Below, piece by piece: positions 12,601 through 24,333 of a DNA stretch of 64,000 bases (position 1 is its first letter; every line of letters starts with the position of its first letter). The DNA lies in NCBI GenBank assembly GCA_021029095.1, contig JAJOHG010000030.1:248001-312000 (forward strand). Reading direction: 5' to 3'. The notes beneath the pieces were generated by a model. The model saw nothing but the letters and a program-made list of their open reading frames with translations. It ran no database searches and was not told where the DNA came from. The position numbers and the translations under genes are program-made. This stretch comes from Phellopilus nigrolimitatus (Eukaryota; Basidiomycota; Agaricomycetes; Hymenochaetales; Hymenochaetaceae).

Positions 12601-13057
12601 CGCGTATACGCACTCAATCGTCCCCTGTCTCAGATCGTTCGACCTATCCACCAAGCGAAGAACATAATCTGTGCTTTATTCTTATGTACGTCTCATCTTT
12701 TGCCGCAAGATTTGCGCCTGTGCGTTGCTTGCCGTCGCTCGTATGCGGCGTTGCAGCTACGTGCCTGTAGCGAATGCTATCCGGTTACGCTCTCATCCGC
12801 TCCCAGCTGACTTCGTTTTGCCTTTGCGCTCGCACGCCTTGCCTTTCGTTTTGGCATGCAGGTTATATTGATCTCTAGACGACCCACTCTCGTTTCGTTC
12901 GCTGCTCTCCCTTCTCCGTTTGTTGTGTAAAAAGGGAATAAATTATAGGACTTAGATTGGCGTCAAGCAAAGTACGTTATTCTCTCGTTTGGCGCTTATC
13001 CCTCTTTTCCTGACTGCCAATGTACCTGCTGCAGAAGCCATCTTCGTGTCCTTGCTT
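9692..13057. other. 3.4-kb region with no convincing gene
   Basis: Several open frames of 60-230 codons exist but show no domain, exon pattern or codon bias like the flanking genes. The right 500 bp are CT-rich and probably the promoter and 5' UTR of the gene at 13058. The rest may be decayed sequence. Confidence 0.4.
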
Positions 13058-16000
13058 ATGGCCTTCTTCTCGTCTAAATCTTACGATCGCGACCGGCGTA
13101 CACTCAAGCGCACATATTCCACTGACCGCGACCGTGACCGCGACCGCGAGCGTCAACATGGCCCCTCACGAAGTAAAACTCTACCTGCCACCTCGGAGTT
13201 CGGCGTCATCATGGAGAACGGTGGCGGCGCTGCATACTCTGCAGCATTCCCGTCTGCACAGATGTCCCCCTCTCTCCACTACGTCCGGTCCGGGTCGCTG
13301 TTCGTGCCCCCATCCGCCATTAGCCCGCCCTCCTCGACTTCGCATTATCCATATTTATCTACCCCGAAAACGTCCCTGAGGTCACCGAGCCCGGCGTCCG
13401 CGGGGGCAAGCAGTGGCAGCACCTCGAAGCGAACGTCGCGCAGTCCGAATCCGTCCCGCCGGCGCGTGCAGCAGCACGATGGCGTCCCGAGCCCGCGGGA
13501 CGGCTCGGACGCCGGCCATTCTTCGCATTCGAATACGAGTAATAAAAAGAACGAGGCGATAGCGCGTGCGCGCTCCTCGCCGGACGTCAGGGCGGAGCGC
13601 GTGGCGACGAAGCCGCGGTCGAAAGCGTCGTTGCGCTCACATGCGCCGAGCAATACCAACAGCCATGATACCGAAGTGCCCCCTGCGTCCTCTAGCACTC
13701 CCCCGCGTCCGCCGCGGAGTACACGCCCACCAGACTCTGCTCTCGAGAGTCTGCCTTCTCGGTCAACACACGCTAGCTCTTCTCCAGGCCCAAGTAACTT
13801 ATTGCATGAATCGTCTATGTTTCCATCCAAGTCCTCGTCATCTTCGGCAGCCCTCTCTTCGTCATATACTTCACTTGGACGTCAGCGTCCCTCACATTCT
13901 CCATTTCCATCCGCTTCGTCTCGCGATCAGATGGACTCAATGTTAGTGCCCCCACCAAAAGGCTACAAACCCTCGGGGAGTGTGTCGGATAACTCGTATG
14001 GTGCCCCGCTTTCTGAGCTCGGAGTTGGTATCAACATGAAGCGCCTTCTCTCGAAGCCCGCTGCGTCCTCAAGCATTGGCGCAGGTGGGCGCACCCTCGT
14101 CGTGCGCTCTGAGCCTGATATGGACTACGGCTACAACTTGCTCTCCGCGCCCCGGCGGCGCGTAGAGACAAGCTCAGTGAACTCCCTGAATAATATGAGT
14201 CTTAGCAGTGCTAGCGCCCATACGAGCCCCACTGTGCTGCGCGACGGCGCTCACCAGCAGCTCGATTTCGGTGCAGGCGCAATGCGCAAACCAGCGACGT
14301 CGGATCCGGAGCCGCGGTTCAATCCGGGGAGCATTGGTCGCGCGCGCGGTCTTGAGTGGGGCCACGTCCTTGATCCTGAGAAAGAAAGGGAGCGGGAGCG
14401 TGGGCGGAGTGGTCGTGCACATATGCGAAATCACAGCTCGTCGTTCTCGCTGTCGTCGCCGTCCGAGGGCGCGAGTGCGGGGTATCCCATCGGGCTTGCG
14501 TTCGAGCGCGAGCGCGAGCGCGTCAATGCAAGCAATGGCGTTGGTGGCGCGACGCGGCCGCAGATACAGCTAACGACGAGCGCGGTGCGACGCTTCTCCG
14601 CTCTCGGCGCGCGAGAAGTGGACTCGCCCGTTACACCGATTACTTTTGCCTCGTCCGTATCGTCCGCGAACTTGGCTTCCCGTCCGCGGTCCCGCCAGCA
14701 GCAGACGCCGTCGCCGCTCGCGCAGGCCGGAGTGGCGCGTCGGAAAAACTCGCCGCCCCCGCCAGGGCTTGACGCCTGCCTGAGATTGTCGCGCACGCAG
14801 TACAAGCAGCAGGAGCGCCGGCGGGCGGAGCTCGCGCGGGACGCGTCGAAGGACATCGAGCAGCCGGAGAAGGTCGGGAAGAAGGAGGGCGAGAAGGCGC
14901 AGAAGTCGGTACGAGGAAGGGACAGGTCCGCGCGCAGCGTAGGTGGGGAGGGTGTGGCCGGACACGACGACGAAGATGTGACTACACCATACTACACCGT
15001 CTTCGGGAACCCGACCGAGCGCACCGTAGCGATTGGCACTGAGCATCGACTAGCGCATTCGGTCTGTTTGAGCGCGGGCGAGAGCGCAAGCTCACGGAGA
15101 CCGAACAAGCGGTGGTCACGGAGGTTTCAATCTCATCGGCACCCGCCGCGTCTGTAAATGAGAAGCAGAGCGCGCCGTCGACTCTGAGACGGAAGCTGTC
15201 GAAGAAGATGTCGGGGAAGTTTAGGAGAGAATGAAAGCATAACGCGTGGTGGCAGTAAAGGAGGGCATCGAGGGAACGAGTGGGCGGGATAAGCAGGATG
15301 GCGATGTGCGGCGGCAAGCAAAGACGTATTCGAGAAAACGGATAGCCAACCAAGTTTGGGCCTTCAAACATCGTCATCTGAGGAGACGATCAGCTACGCT
15401 GCCGCGCGAGAAACCGACTCACCAAAGGGTGAAAATGTCGATGGATAGTTTCATCGCTGTGCAGGGCACGGAGCCAGGCTCGGGCGAGTCGGCGCCTTCG
15501 GCCGCGAACGGCAGCCCGGTGGGCCCGCAGTTCGGAGTGGCCGGGAGGCTGGGCTTGGATGACCGCGATCGCAGCGTCAGCGATCCAATCGCGAAAATGA
15601 AAGGCAGGTACGAGAAGCACGAGAAGGGGGAGAAGGGAAAGCTGTGGGGGCTCGTGAAGCGCATCAGCACCAATGCGCTCAAGGATAAGTACAAGCGCGC
15701 ATCTGTGGAGATACCGCCTCCAGTGCCCGCTCTCCCGCACAATTTTTCGCCTACGTCTCCTTTGACGCGGTTCGACTACGAGGGAAAAGCGAAAGATGCT
15801 TCGGGCAATTATCCGTCCCCGGTCTCACTCACGGGCAAAAAGCAGACTTCATCCTCGCATGTGAAGAGACCGTCCACGGCGCCGGCATTGACTACCGAAT
15901 TCCCGAGTGGGCGATTCGTGGTCCGAAAGAAGCAGTCCTCGAATCAGAACCAGCTGCTTGCTGCGGCAGGGCAGGACGGCAAATTGACCACAATAACGCG

Positions 16001-17001
16001 CTCTTCCTCGCCTTTCTCATCTGATATAGCATCCTCCGATTCGTTCAATCGCATGCAGTCGAACCGCTCGTCGGCATCCTCGTACGGCGATATTCTCCTA
16101 GGCGCTGGCGAACGTGGGCCACGGACACATAAGCCGTCGCTCGGACAGCATATTATGCCCCCAGAAAAGCTTTTCATGCTCGACGACCTTGATCTGAGCT
16201 TCGGCGGCTTCAACGACGGCGAAACAAAAAACACGTCAGATGCGAAGAACCCCGTGATGAGCGATTATAGCAACCTCTTCTACAGCGAGGAGTCTGCTAG
16301 CCACCAGGCTTTGCCAGTCCCTCCCCGCCGTGCGAATCAAGCGAAGCACGACGATTTCCGCTCAGATTCTCCTCCCATCCCTACCTTTTCTGCTGATAAT
16401 GCCGTAAATACTTTTGGATTCCGTACCTCGCTCCGCCACGAACGCGACCACAAGCGCTGCGTCAGCTTTCACCGGCTCTGACTTTGGCATGCGTGGCTCC
16501 GTTTCTTCTCGTGCGGCATCATTTTCATCTTCCATTGAGCCGCCCCCGCGCCCTCCACGCAGCGTACGCCGCGGCCCTGCGGCTCCGAGCATTCTTCAGT
16601 CTTCTCAGTCCTCGCATTCTTCGCTATCCCGTATCTCCACATCGGGGACGATTCTCGAGGAGCGTGCCGGCCGTGGTTCGATTGGTGCGCTCAGCGAAGC
16701 ATCGACCGCCCGTCCGAGTATCCAGCGAGACCCGCCTTCGCCGCCCGCGCTGCTCGACTCTCAGTCGCCTGTGTCCGCATCGGACTCGAACTCGAGCACG
16801 TTGACGTTCCGCGACGTGAACGGCACCTCAGGGCCTACGTGGTCGGCAAAGGAGAAGATGGAAAAGTGGAACGACTTGCTGGACCGCAGCGACAAAGCGG
16901 GCGGGACGCTACATGTCGGGTTTGGCGGACTGCTTTCAGATCATCTTCGTGACTCTGCATACGACAGCGGCATTCGCGACTCTGCATATTCGGAGTTCTG
17001 A
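13058..17001 (+). CDS. Large Ser/Pro-rich protein of unknown function
   Basis: Starts MAFFSSKSYDRDRRTLKR with a DRDRDRDRER repeat and continues as low-complexity Ser/Pro/Arg sequence to about 14,900-15,050. Coding resumes in other frames: one about 15,041..15,230 (LTETEQAVVTEVSISSAP, STLRRKLSKKMSGKF), one about 15,430..16,421 (RYEKHEKGEKGKLWGLVKRI, PPEKLFMLDDLDLSFGGF) and one 16,465..17001 ending HLRDSAYDSGIRDSAYSEF. A 43-nt intron with donor GTACCT (16422..16464) would join the last two in phase. The joins between 14,900 and 15,430 are unresolved. No catalytic domain is visible; polybasic stretches and Ser-rich text suggest a regulated scaffold, which is inference. Confidence 0.6.
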
Positions 17002-17521
17002 CTGTGGTCGAAATGCAGTGAACAAGGACGATTTGTCTGTTCGTTTTCTTCCCCTTCTTATTTCTACAGGATGGAGTACCATATTTCATTGTACATCTTC
17101 CTTTCGACATTTCACGCGATTTTTTCCTTCTTGGTTGTGCTTTTGTTCGCTGTTCCGGGACAGCTACATACTCGTTGGCTCTACTAATCCGCTCATTTGT
17201 TTCCGTTTTCCCTTAACGCGCTAACCATTCATTTGTATCAATGTTTCGACTCATACCATCATACCCTGTTGATGTTACTCTGCAAGTATGAAGACATGTT
17301 GCATCTGCACCTATTTTACTACATACTTTACATACGCTTTTGTATATGTCTCAAAGCTGTCTTGTATATTTGACTCTTGAGAAATTCGATATATTTTGTT
17401 TGGCTTCTACTTCCGAGTACAGGGCTTCATTTGCAGGCGGTACAGTAGGATTCTTAATACAAATGAGGGAAATAGCTTGACGAAGTGTTGGAACGTTGGT
17501 CACCTGAGACGATGCTATTAG
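17002..17521. other. Convergent 3' region
   Basis: Lies between the stop codons of the Ser/Pro-rich gene and the P450 gene. AT-rich, with nothing recognisable beyond likely 3' UTRs. Confidence 0.5.
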
Positions 17522-20080
17522 TTAGGTAGTCGCTTCCGCTTCGACCACAGCACGAATGAGACCCGGCACAGTTTCCGATCGCGGAGAGACCCTGCACTTG
17601 AAGGGCTTTGGTCCTCTATAGCAATTCAAGAGAATGAATCGATAACCTAAAGTTGGGTCTAGAAATGCAAGTACATGGCACGCACCTGAAAGCACTATCG
17701 ATGTACTCGCACGTCGGGGTGATCGGGCCGTTTGAGTCTGTCGCTTTGTTGAAGTCAAAGCACGCGAGGAGAGAAGCGATCGCGATGAAGAGCTGAAGAA
17801 TCGTGATGTATGAAGGTTAGAACACAGTATAGAAAGGGAAGAGGCAGAACCGTGCAGGGATCGACTTTTCAAATACTTACAGTATTCTCGGCCAGTAGCA
17901 TTCCCGGGCAAATTCTATCTCAATATATGAGTAAAGACGGATACGTATCATGAAATCTGGAACTATCACCGCCTTCCGAACCCGAAGGCAATTTTGTTGG
18001 GGTTCAGTGGGATTGTGGTGCCGTTCGATGGCATCCAGCGTTCCGGCATGAATATCTCTGGACTCGCGTACTCACGTGGGTCGCGAAGCATCGCCCTGGA
18101 TTCAGTGGGATGAACGAGAAGAAGTATTAGTGGTGCAAGCGGACAGTGTTGACTAAAAATGTAAATACATACCATTGATTCGGAACGACGACTGTGCCTG
18201 CGGGAATGAAGTAGCCATTGTAGTGGTCGTCGACATCTGTGCTGTGGGCCGTCCCTTCAATCGTCGTGAATGTTATTATGATAGAATCTGGAAGAGTTAG
18301 GAATGAGCAGTGCTTGTAACGTACCCAACGGCACGAGCGCTTCCCATCTACACCACATTCGTGTGCAAATCTTTAATAAGAGCTTTTTGAACGACGCAAA
18401 AACTGCAATCACTTGCCTCAGGCATTCCTTGCAGATGGCATTCACGTAGGGCAGATTTTCTCTGTCATCGAATGTCGGAAGGGTGTCTCGTCCCACAACC
18501 GCGTCTATTTCCTCTTGGCCACGCTTTTGCATTTCCGGATTCAAGACAGCCTGGAGAATGAAGGTGAGTGCTGGCGATGCATTCTAGACATTTATTTTTA
18601 TTTTTAAGTGAGTTTATGGGCAAAACGTTAGACCTGGCAGTGTCCAAGCACGTACTGAGTCCGAACCAGCTGTTTAATAAAAGATCACCATGTAATCTTC
18701 GGAACAGAACAGTAAGTATGTGATAGACTTACCAGTAGATATGGCGGCAGCGGCGCCGGCGATGTCTTCCTCATGTCGGATATTCTCGTATTCGTCCGAA
18801 TTAGCTTCGATGAGCTGGCTCGTGAAAGATGGTACTGCAGTTCCCTCATGCTTAGATAAATCGAAAACATTAATGCAAGATTAGGGGCTACATCCAATGA
18901 AAGCACATCAGATCGTAGAGTGAGACATACAGCTTCAGCTTTCGTCTTCTCGTGCGGGATGCGAAGCAAGTCTTTTGCGATCACACGTACCGCCCTCGCC
19001 GTCTTTTGGAACCCGGCGCCCGGGAACCATTCGGGAATATATCTTACTATGTAGTCATACCAGAAGATTTCTTAGCGAAAAAGGGTGAGAGGAAATGATT
19101 CAGGAACGCACGCCATGGAATGTAGTCTACAAGGTATTTGAGGCCTACACCTTCGCCGAAAGCCACGTCCGCGACGTTTGCGAGCGTAAGGAGGGGGTCG
19201 TCATGAGTATTCACTGTCTTTCAAGTTTAGATGGATTTGTAATGGCACAAGGAGCTATACTAGCCTTCATGGCCATATGCAATCATCATAATGATAGCAC
19301 ACGACATTCTGCAAAAGCAATATTATCACCTCAGCACCAACCACTCAACGTCATGAACAGTTCTGGATGGATGCAATAAATAAAGATGTCAGTAGGGACA
19401 CATACAGCCTGACGTGAGTGTAAACATCATCCGGGGTATCCTGAATTCTGAGCAGCATCTTGTGCGCCTCGCGAAGCTGTAAAGGCTTGTAGTTGCTGAC
19501 AGCATCAGCGTTGAAGAAGCGATGAAAGAACTTGCGCTGGCGTCGCACGCGCTCGTTGTACGGCATTGTAGTAACAATGTAGTCAAATCCTTCACTATAG
19601 CGCAAAGTCGCGGATTAGATCCCGTTTCTATTTGTATCCGTAGAGGCGTAGTTTCGAAAGAAATAGAGCGTACAGTTCATTGAGAAAAACGCTCCATGGC
19701 CTCGAAGAGTATAGCTTCGATCGCTTCTCAAGTAGCTCGACCGCGGCGGCGTACGAGTTGATGTAGAGGATCTTGGTACCCAGATTATCGATAAACACCA
19801 AGTCTCCTAAGGGGCAAGAAGTAGGTTTTGAGCTAGTGAACATGATCAAGCAGCCTTACTCACCATAAGTACGGCCCCACTCAGCGGCTTTCTCCCACTC
19901 AAGGGACTTGGGTGAGATCAGATAATTTCCGATGATTGGTAGCCCCTTGGGACCAGGTGGATATGGATAATTTTGACGGCGCTTCTTTGCCAACGTCCCG
20001 ATCCAGATCAAAGCAATCGTTACAGCTGTGAGGTCGAGGGTTAGACCCATGATAGTGTAGGTACCCAAGGGTAGGTCCAC
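17522..20080 (-). CDS. Cytochrome P450 monooxygenase
   Basis: ER-anchored heme-thiolate monooxygenase. The N-terminus has a membrane anchor (LDLTAVTIALIWIGTLA) and the hinge YPYPPGPKGLPIIGNYL. Downstream are PYNERVRRQRKFFHRFF (C-helix region), SCAIIMMIAYGHE, an I-helix AGSDS motif created across an intron near 18,665-18,735, the ExxR helix in NAICKECLR, EIFMPERWMPSN, and the heme loop FGFGRRICPGM formed across an intron at about 17,916-17,972. There are about ten small exons. The Cys ligand, ExxR and PER motifs are all intact, so the enzyme is probably functional. It looks like the expanded agaricomycete CYP64/O-methylsterigmatocystin-oxidoreductase-like group, but the substrate is unknown and no biosynthetic neighbours are present. 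An alternative start is the Met at 20050. Confidence 0.9.
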
Positions 20081-20624
20081 GAAGATAAGCTAGACAGTAA
20101 CTTATATCAGTTCGTGGGAGCATGTTCCTTTCAGGTTGATAGAGTTGTTGAATCTAAAACTGAATGTGTTCCTTCGGTGGCTCCCAAATATCAAAAACTG
20201 TTAATGTTCCGCGTAGCGTAGACGTGAGTCAGACACAAAGCGAATCGAGAGCAGACCTAGTCAATGATGTAGCGTTCGCTAGTTTTCACCTTTGCTTTCG
20301 GTGACGTAAGCCGTGGATTAGCGACAGCCACATTTTCGACAAAGACAAAAACGAAGTATTGCAACTTAAAGTGAATCGTATTTCATAACAATCCAATTCT
20401 GCTGAAATGATGGCTAAAACTCTTACATCAGTATATGGCACCGTGACTACTTCAAGTACTTACACGTAGCGGTGAGTCAAGCAAGTCGCTTCGCGTTTCT
20501 TCCGTGCGGGACACGTTTGCCGAACTTACTCCCACGGACGTGTACAGGTCTCCCACGTCTCGTCTCACCTACTCGTCACTAGCTCCTGCAACGCCATTCA
20601 CCCATCCTTTACTTTGCTGTGACA
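20081..20624. other. Divergent promoter region, P450 / coiled-coil gene
   Basis: Holds the promoters of two genes transcribed away from each other; no other feature seen. Confidence 0.45.
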
Positions 20625-22164
20625 ATGGGGGCCATGCAGAGCTCTGTACCTCCCGAAGTGGCCGTCGTCGGTGCGCTCGTTGCTGGTTCCGTCACCGCGT
20701 ATGGCCTCTACGCGCGCAACACAAACGCGGACAGTGCTGGCGCCGGCTCCTCGAGCAAGAAAGCTCAGCCGTCTGCGCCTGGCAGCAAGAAGCCAAATAA
20801 GAAGAAGGGCGCGAGCTCTGGTTTCGGCGATGCCGAGTTCGAGAAGATCATCGCGGCGGCGAACAAGGAGAACCAGACCGCCGTCGCGTCTAAGGTGCGC
20901 GTCGTGCCGTTTCCCGAAGTCGTGCCCGGTGCTTTCGAGGCGGGCGCAACGAGCGCGGGAGATGCAGAGGCGAAAGAGAAGAAAGCCCGTAAGAAGAAAG
21001 GCAAGAAAAGCACACCTGCCAGCACCACATCCTCCACCGCTCTGCCTAGCACACTACCGACTCACACCGCCCCGGAAGAGTCTATCGTTCATGTACCTTC
21101 TGTTGCACCTACCGATCCTGCGCGTCCAGCATCGAAGAAGGAAAAAAGGCGCAAAATTGCCAGGACTGAAGGCGCTACCTCGACTGCAAGGGAAGGCGCC
21201 CGGGAGCTCAGTTGCTGGCACGCCTGTAGGCACTGCTTCGGGATCGAAATCAAAATCAGACTCTCCATCTACTGCGCCTCCTGCAACGACATCGGCTGGC
21301 CCATCCATTTCTGCCTCACAGGGTCTCACTCAGAGTCTGACCTTTAGCGACGCGCCCGACGATGTGTCGTGGACGCGTGTTTCCACTCGCAAGCGGGCAG
21401 TGCCGGGTACCGTGGGGGAGCCCGAACTCTTGACGAGCGACACGAATTTAACGACGAGCAGTGACTGAGCCGAGCAACACAGAGGACGAGGAAAGTGTGC
21501 AGGAACTTGAGGCTCAAAAGCGCAAGACCTTTGCGGAGCGGATGTTGCCCCGTCCTCGAAAGACGGGTGTCGAGGAGTGAGTCACCGTTCTCTTTCTCTC
21601 ACCATTTGACATAGCTAAACAAGACTGCTCATAGTATGGAGGACGAGCCCTTGCAACCAACACTTGCCCGAGTCATCCGTGTCAAGCCGACCCCAAGTGA
21701 GAAGCCCGCCGATGGTTTCTCGTGGGGTGACTACGAGGAGTACGCTCGGGCGGACGATGGAACCAGCGCGGATGGAGACGCAGACGATGTATGGGAGGAG
21801 GTGAAAAGCAAGAAGCGGAATAGTCAGTTCCTCTCCGGATCGTAAGACTGTACTCCAGCTAACGTGCTAAGCAGAACCCGATCGTGGCTCGGCACTGTCT
21901 TCATCAGCCGACTCCCTTCCCGCAGGACAGCGTTCGACCACAACGCCGGAAGCGCTCACAAAACGCCAACGCCAAAACATAGAGCGCCGGGAGGCTGCGA
22001 CGGTCGACAAGCAGGCGCAAGAACGGGAACGTCTGGACCGTCTGGAGCGCCACAGGCGCGAGCTCGAACGCACGCGTATCGCAGAGCAGTTCTCGGGTGG
22101 GAAGAAGGTGAGCGGCGGTATGCAAGCAAGTGTTGGGGAGAGTGGAAAGCTAGTCTGGGATTAA
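20625..22164 (+). CDS. Membrane-anchored Lys-rich coiled-coil protein, function unknown
   Basis: Proposed exons 20625..21092, 21130..21406, 21462..21576, 21635..21822, 21875..22164 total 1338 nt (445 residues) in one frame. Residues about 11-27 (VAVVGALVAGSVTAYGLYA) form a single hydrophobic anchor, followed by Lys/Ala/Ser-rich sequence, an acidic part (SWGDYEEYARADDG), a charged helix (QAQERERLDRLERHRRELER) and the C-terminal GGMQASVGESGKLVWD, which looks conserved in type. The second intron (donor GTACCG, branch TTTAAC, acceptor GCAG) is well supported by phase. The first would be only 37 nt; a 1-nt error in an A-run at about 21,142 would explain the same frame change. I do not recognise the family. 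Confidence 0.7.
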
Positions 22165-22750
22165 TTGCAGCCGTCGATGCTGAATCTTCGTGCAAGGAAC
22201 TCGGGCATGTATACAGCATATCGCACTTCCCTCTGCAAGTATTTGCCATATTGGCGTTTTAATTGTGACTGTATTATTATCTAGTTCACTCCTCTATAGT
22301 TAGTTTACCCAATCGTCTCCATTTTTAGTGGTTGCTCTTTCTTTCATCATTTAGTTTACTCGGCTTTCATCACTGCTTGGACGTACATGCTATGGGAATG
22401 GAACTACGGTTTTAGATATACATATACGCGTGATTCCGCAGCCGATTCTTAAGTCAAAATATCAGAGTCGCAAGTATTCGGTCAACGCGGAGTTCACGTG
22501 CCGGACGGATCCAAAATTGTATCTCCCTCCTTCACTTTGAAGAAAGAAATTGGAAAATCAAACCGTATAGATGGCCATTGCATGCAACTCGAAGATTTGA
22601 AACATATTTTCTACAAACTCGTGGAAAAGGGAGAGGGCACGGGGAAACTAGTATTTGTCTGCAAGTACTCGCCACATCTTCGGTCAAAGTTAATTTTAAA
22701 TTATACTATGCGTCTTAACTCCTATAAAATTCGTTCAGCGGAGCCATTGA
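22165..22750. other. Intergenic region
   Basis: 3' flank of the coiled-coil gene. A short frame from 22498 runs into the next feature in another frame and has no supporting features. Confidence 0.4.
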
Positions 22751-23495
22751 ATGCTAACCACAGCAGACCCCAAGACTATGAGCGCCTCGAAGAACCTAGT
22801 TAAAACCTCGACGAACGAAGCTCCAAATGAATCTATTCTAAAGTGTTACCCAGAACGAGGTTTGAAGAGACAACCCGCCATTCGCCGTCTCCGTCGTCCG
22901 GGTTCATCCTCCGAGCCATCCATATCGCTACAAAACGGAATAAACAACTCAGACTCGTCGCGTGCAAGAGCGCGAATCGCCCAATCACAGACAGGATCAC
23001 CCCCTGCAAAAAAGCTCGCAGCTGTTAACCTTCAAGAGCATCAACCAAGAAGAGATACGAAGAAGGAAATATCCGTGTGGGTGGGTGTTTTGAAGCGATT
23101 GGCTCGGAAACTGGGAAATCTGAAGGCTGTAATAAATAAACATCTCGAGCGTGTATAGTCTATAGAGCCATTGTTTACTCATCTCACTTAGTAAATCGGA
23201 GTCTTCAATACAGATTCCTCTTGAAGACTTTAGTTTTGATGACCGTGTTCACGATCCGATCCGAGAATTATTCCACTTCATAGGCGAGTTTGGTGGAATC
23301 GCAGTATGTGCCTCATTGCTAGGTTTTAAGAGTAGTGAGATCCAATCAATCCAATCTTTGGTATTCAATGAACTTCAACTGACTCCGATACCTAAATGTG
23401 CGGACAAGCCAACAAAGACAAAGACTGCCTTGTTCCTGGTCCACTCAACACAATTCCCTTTCTCATTATTCTCAGTCACCTTAAGCTCACGATAA
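22751..23495 (+). CDS. Possible small two-exon gene, function unknown
   Basis: An exon 22751..23080 ending EISVW at a GTGGGT donor joins in phase to 23214..23495 after an ATACAG acceptor (133-nt intron), giving 203 residues. The first half is basic and Ser-rich; the second contains a hydrophobic segment (FHFIGEFGGIAVCASLLGF). No family recognised. Weakly supported; it may be a chance pair of open frames. Confidence 0.35.
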
Positions 23496-24333
23496 ACCTG
23501 ACAGGCCCAATGAGACTAAACTAGTCGATGGATTATATAGACCCTGCGTCTCAGCACGCTGGCTCGACTAGTATGATATACTATGAGCTTCGATACCTCA
23601 GTCGCCAGGACTGAACTACATGAAACACACAAGAATCCAATGAACACATAAGCCGTTCCCTTTATCCATGCTATGAAATAAAATAGTCGATTATCAGAAC
23701 TTAACCTAGGTGTATGCGAAGCCATGAGCACCGACAGCAGTGGCTCGCTTCTTTCCGTAAAGAGGATGCAGATCTGCGCTACTCAAAAATCCCTTTTTGG
23801 AGAGTCAGACACTCTTGACTCATGAGTGGACTTTACATGCCAGCAAGAACATTGCTCAGCTCCTGTACGGCCCGGATCTCGAGCTGAGATACACGCAGAA
23901 AACATCTCGGCTCCTCCTCGTGGTTGCTTAGAGATCCCGAACAACGTGCACCATTTGCTCTATGTGCTTGGTCGAGCGCAACTTCAATGCTTGCTGGCAT
24001 TTTTCAGACATCGAGCCAAGTATAAGCTGAATTGATATAGGTGCAGAGCCAGTCCTATAAGAAAATGAATCCATGCTCCCGCATAAAACTAAGCGTGGGT
24101 GCAGACAGTTGATATCGTCTCATTACAACTCAGTCGAAAGATACAATTTTGTTCTCAGAGACGAAGCGATGTACAATGCAATAGATAGATGATCTGTAAA
24201 AGACCTGATAAAAGAGCGGCAGTCCAAACGAGCGTATAGGATATTTACTCGAACTCCGCCGCCTGAACGAGCAAGCATACATTCCACACGCACTCCGACT
24301 TTATAAATATCTCGTTCTCCGCCATCTTTAACT
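23496..24333. other. Intergenic region
   Basis: Nothing recognisable; the right end is probably HSE1 3' UTR. Confidence 0.5.
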
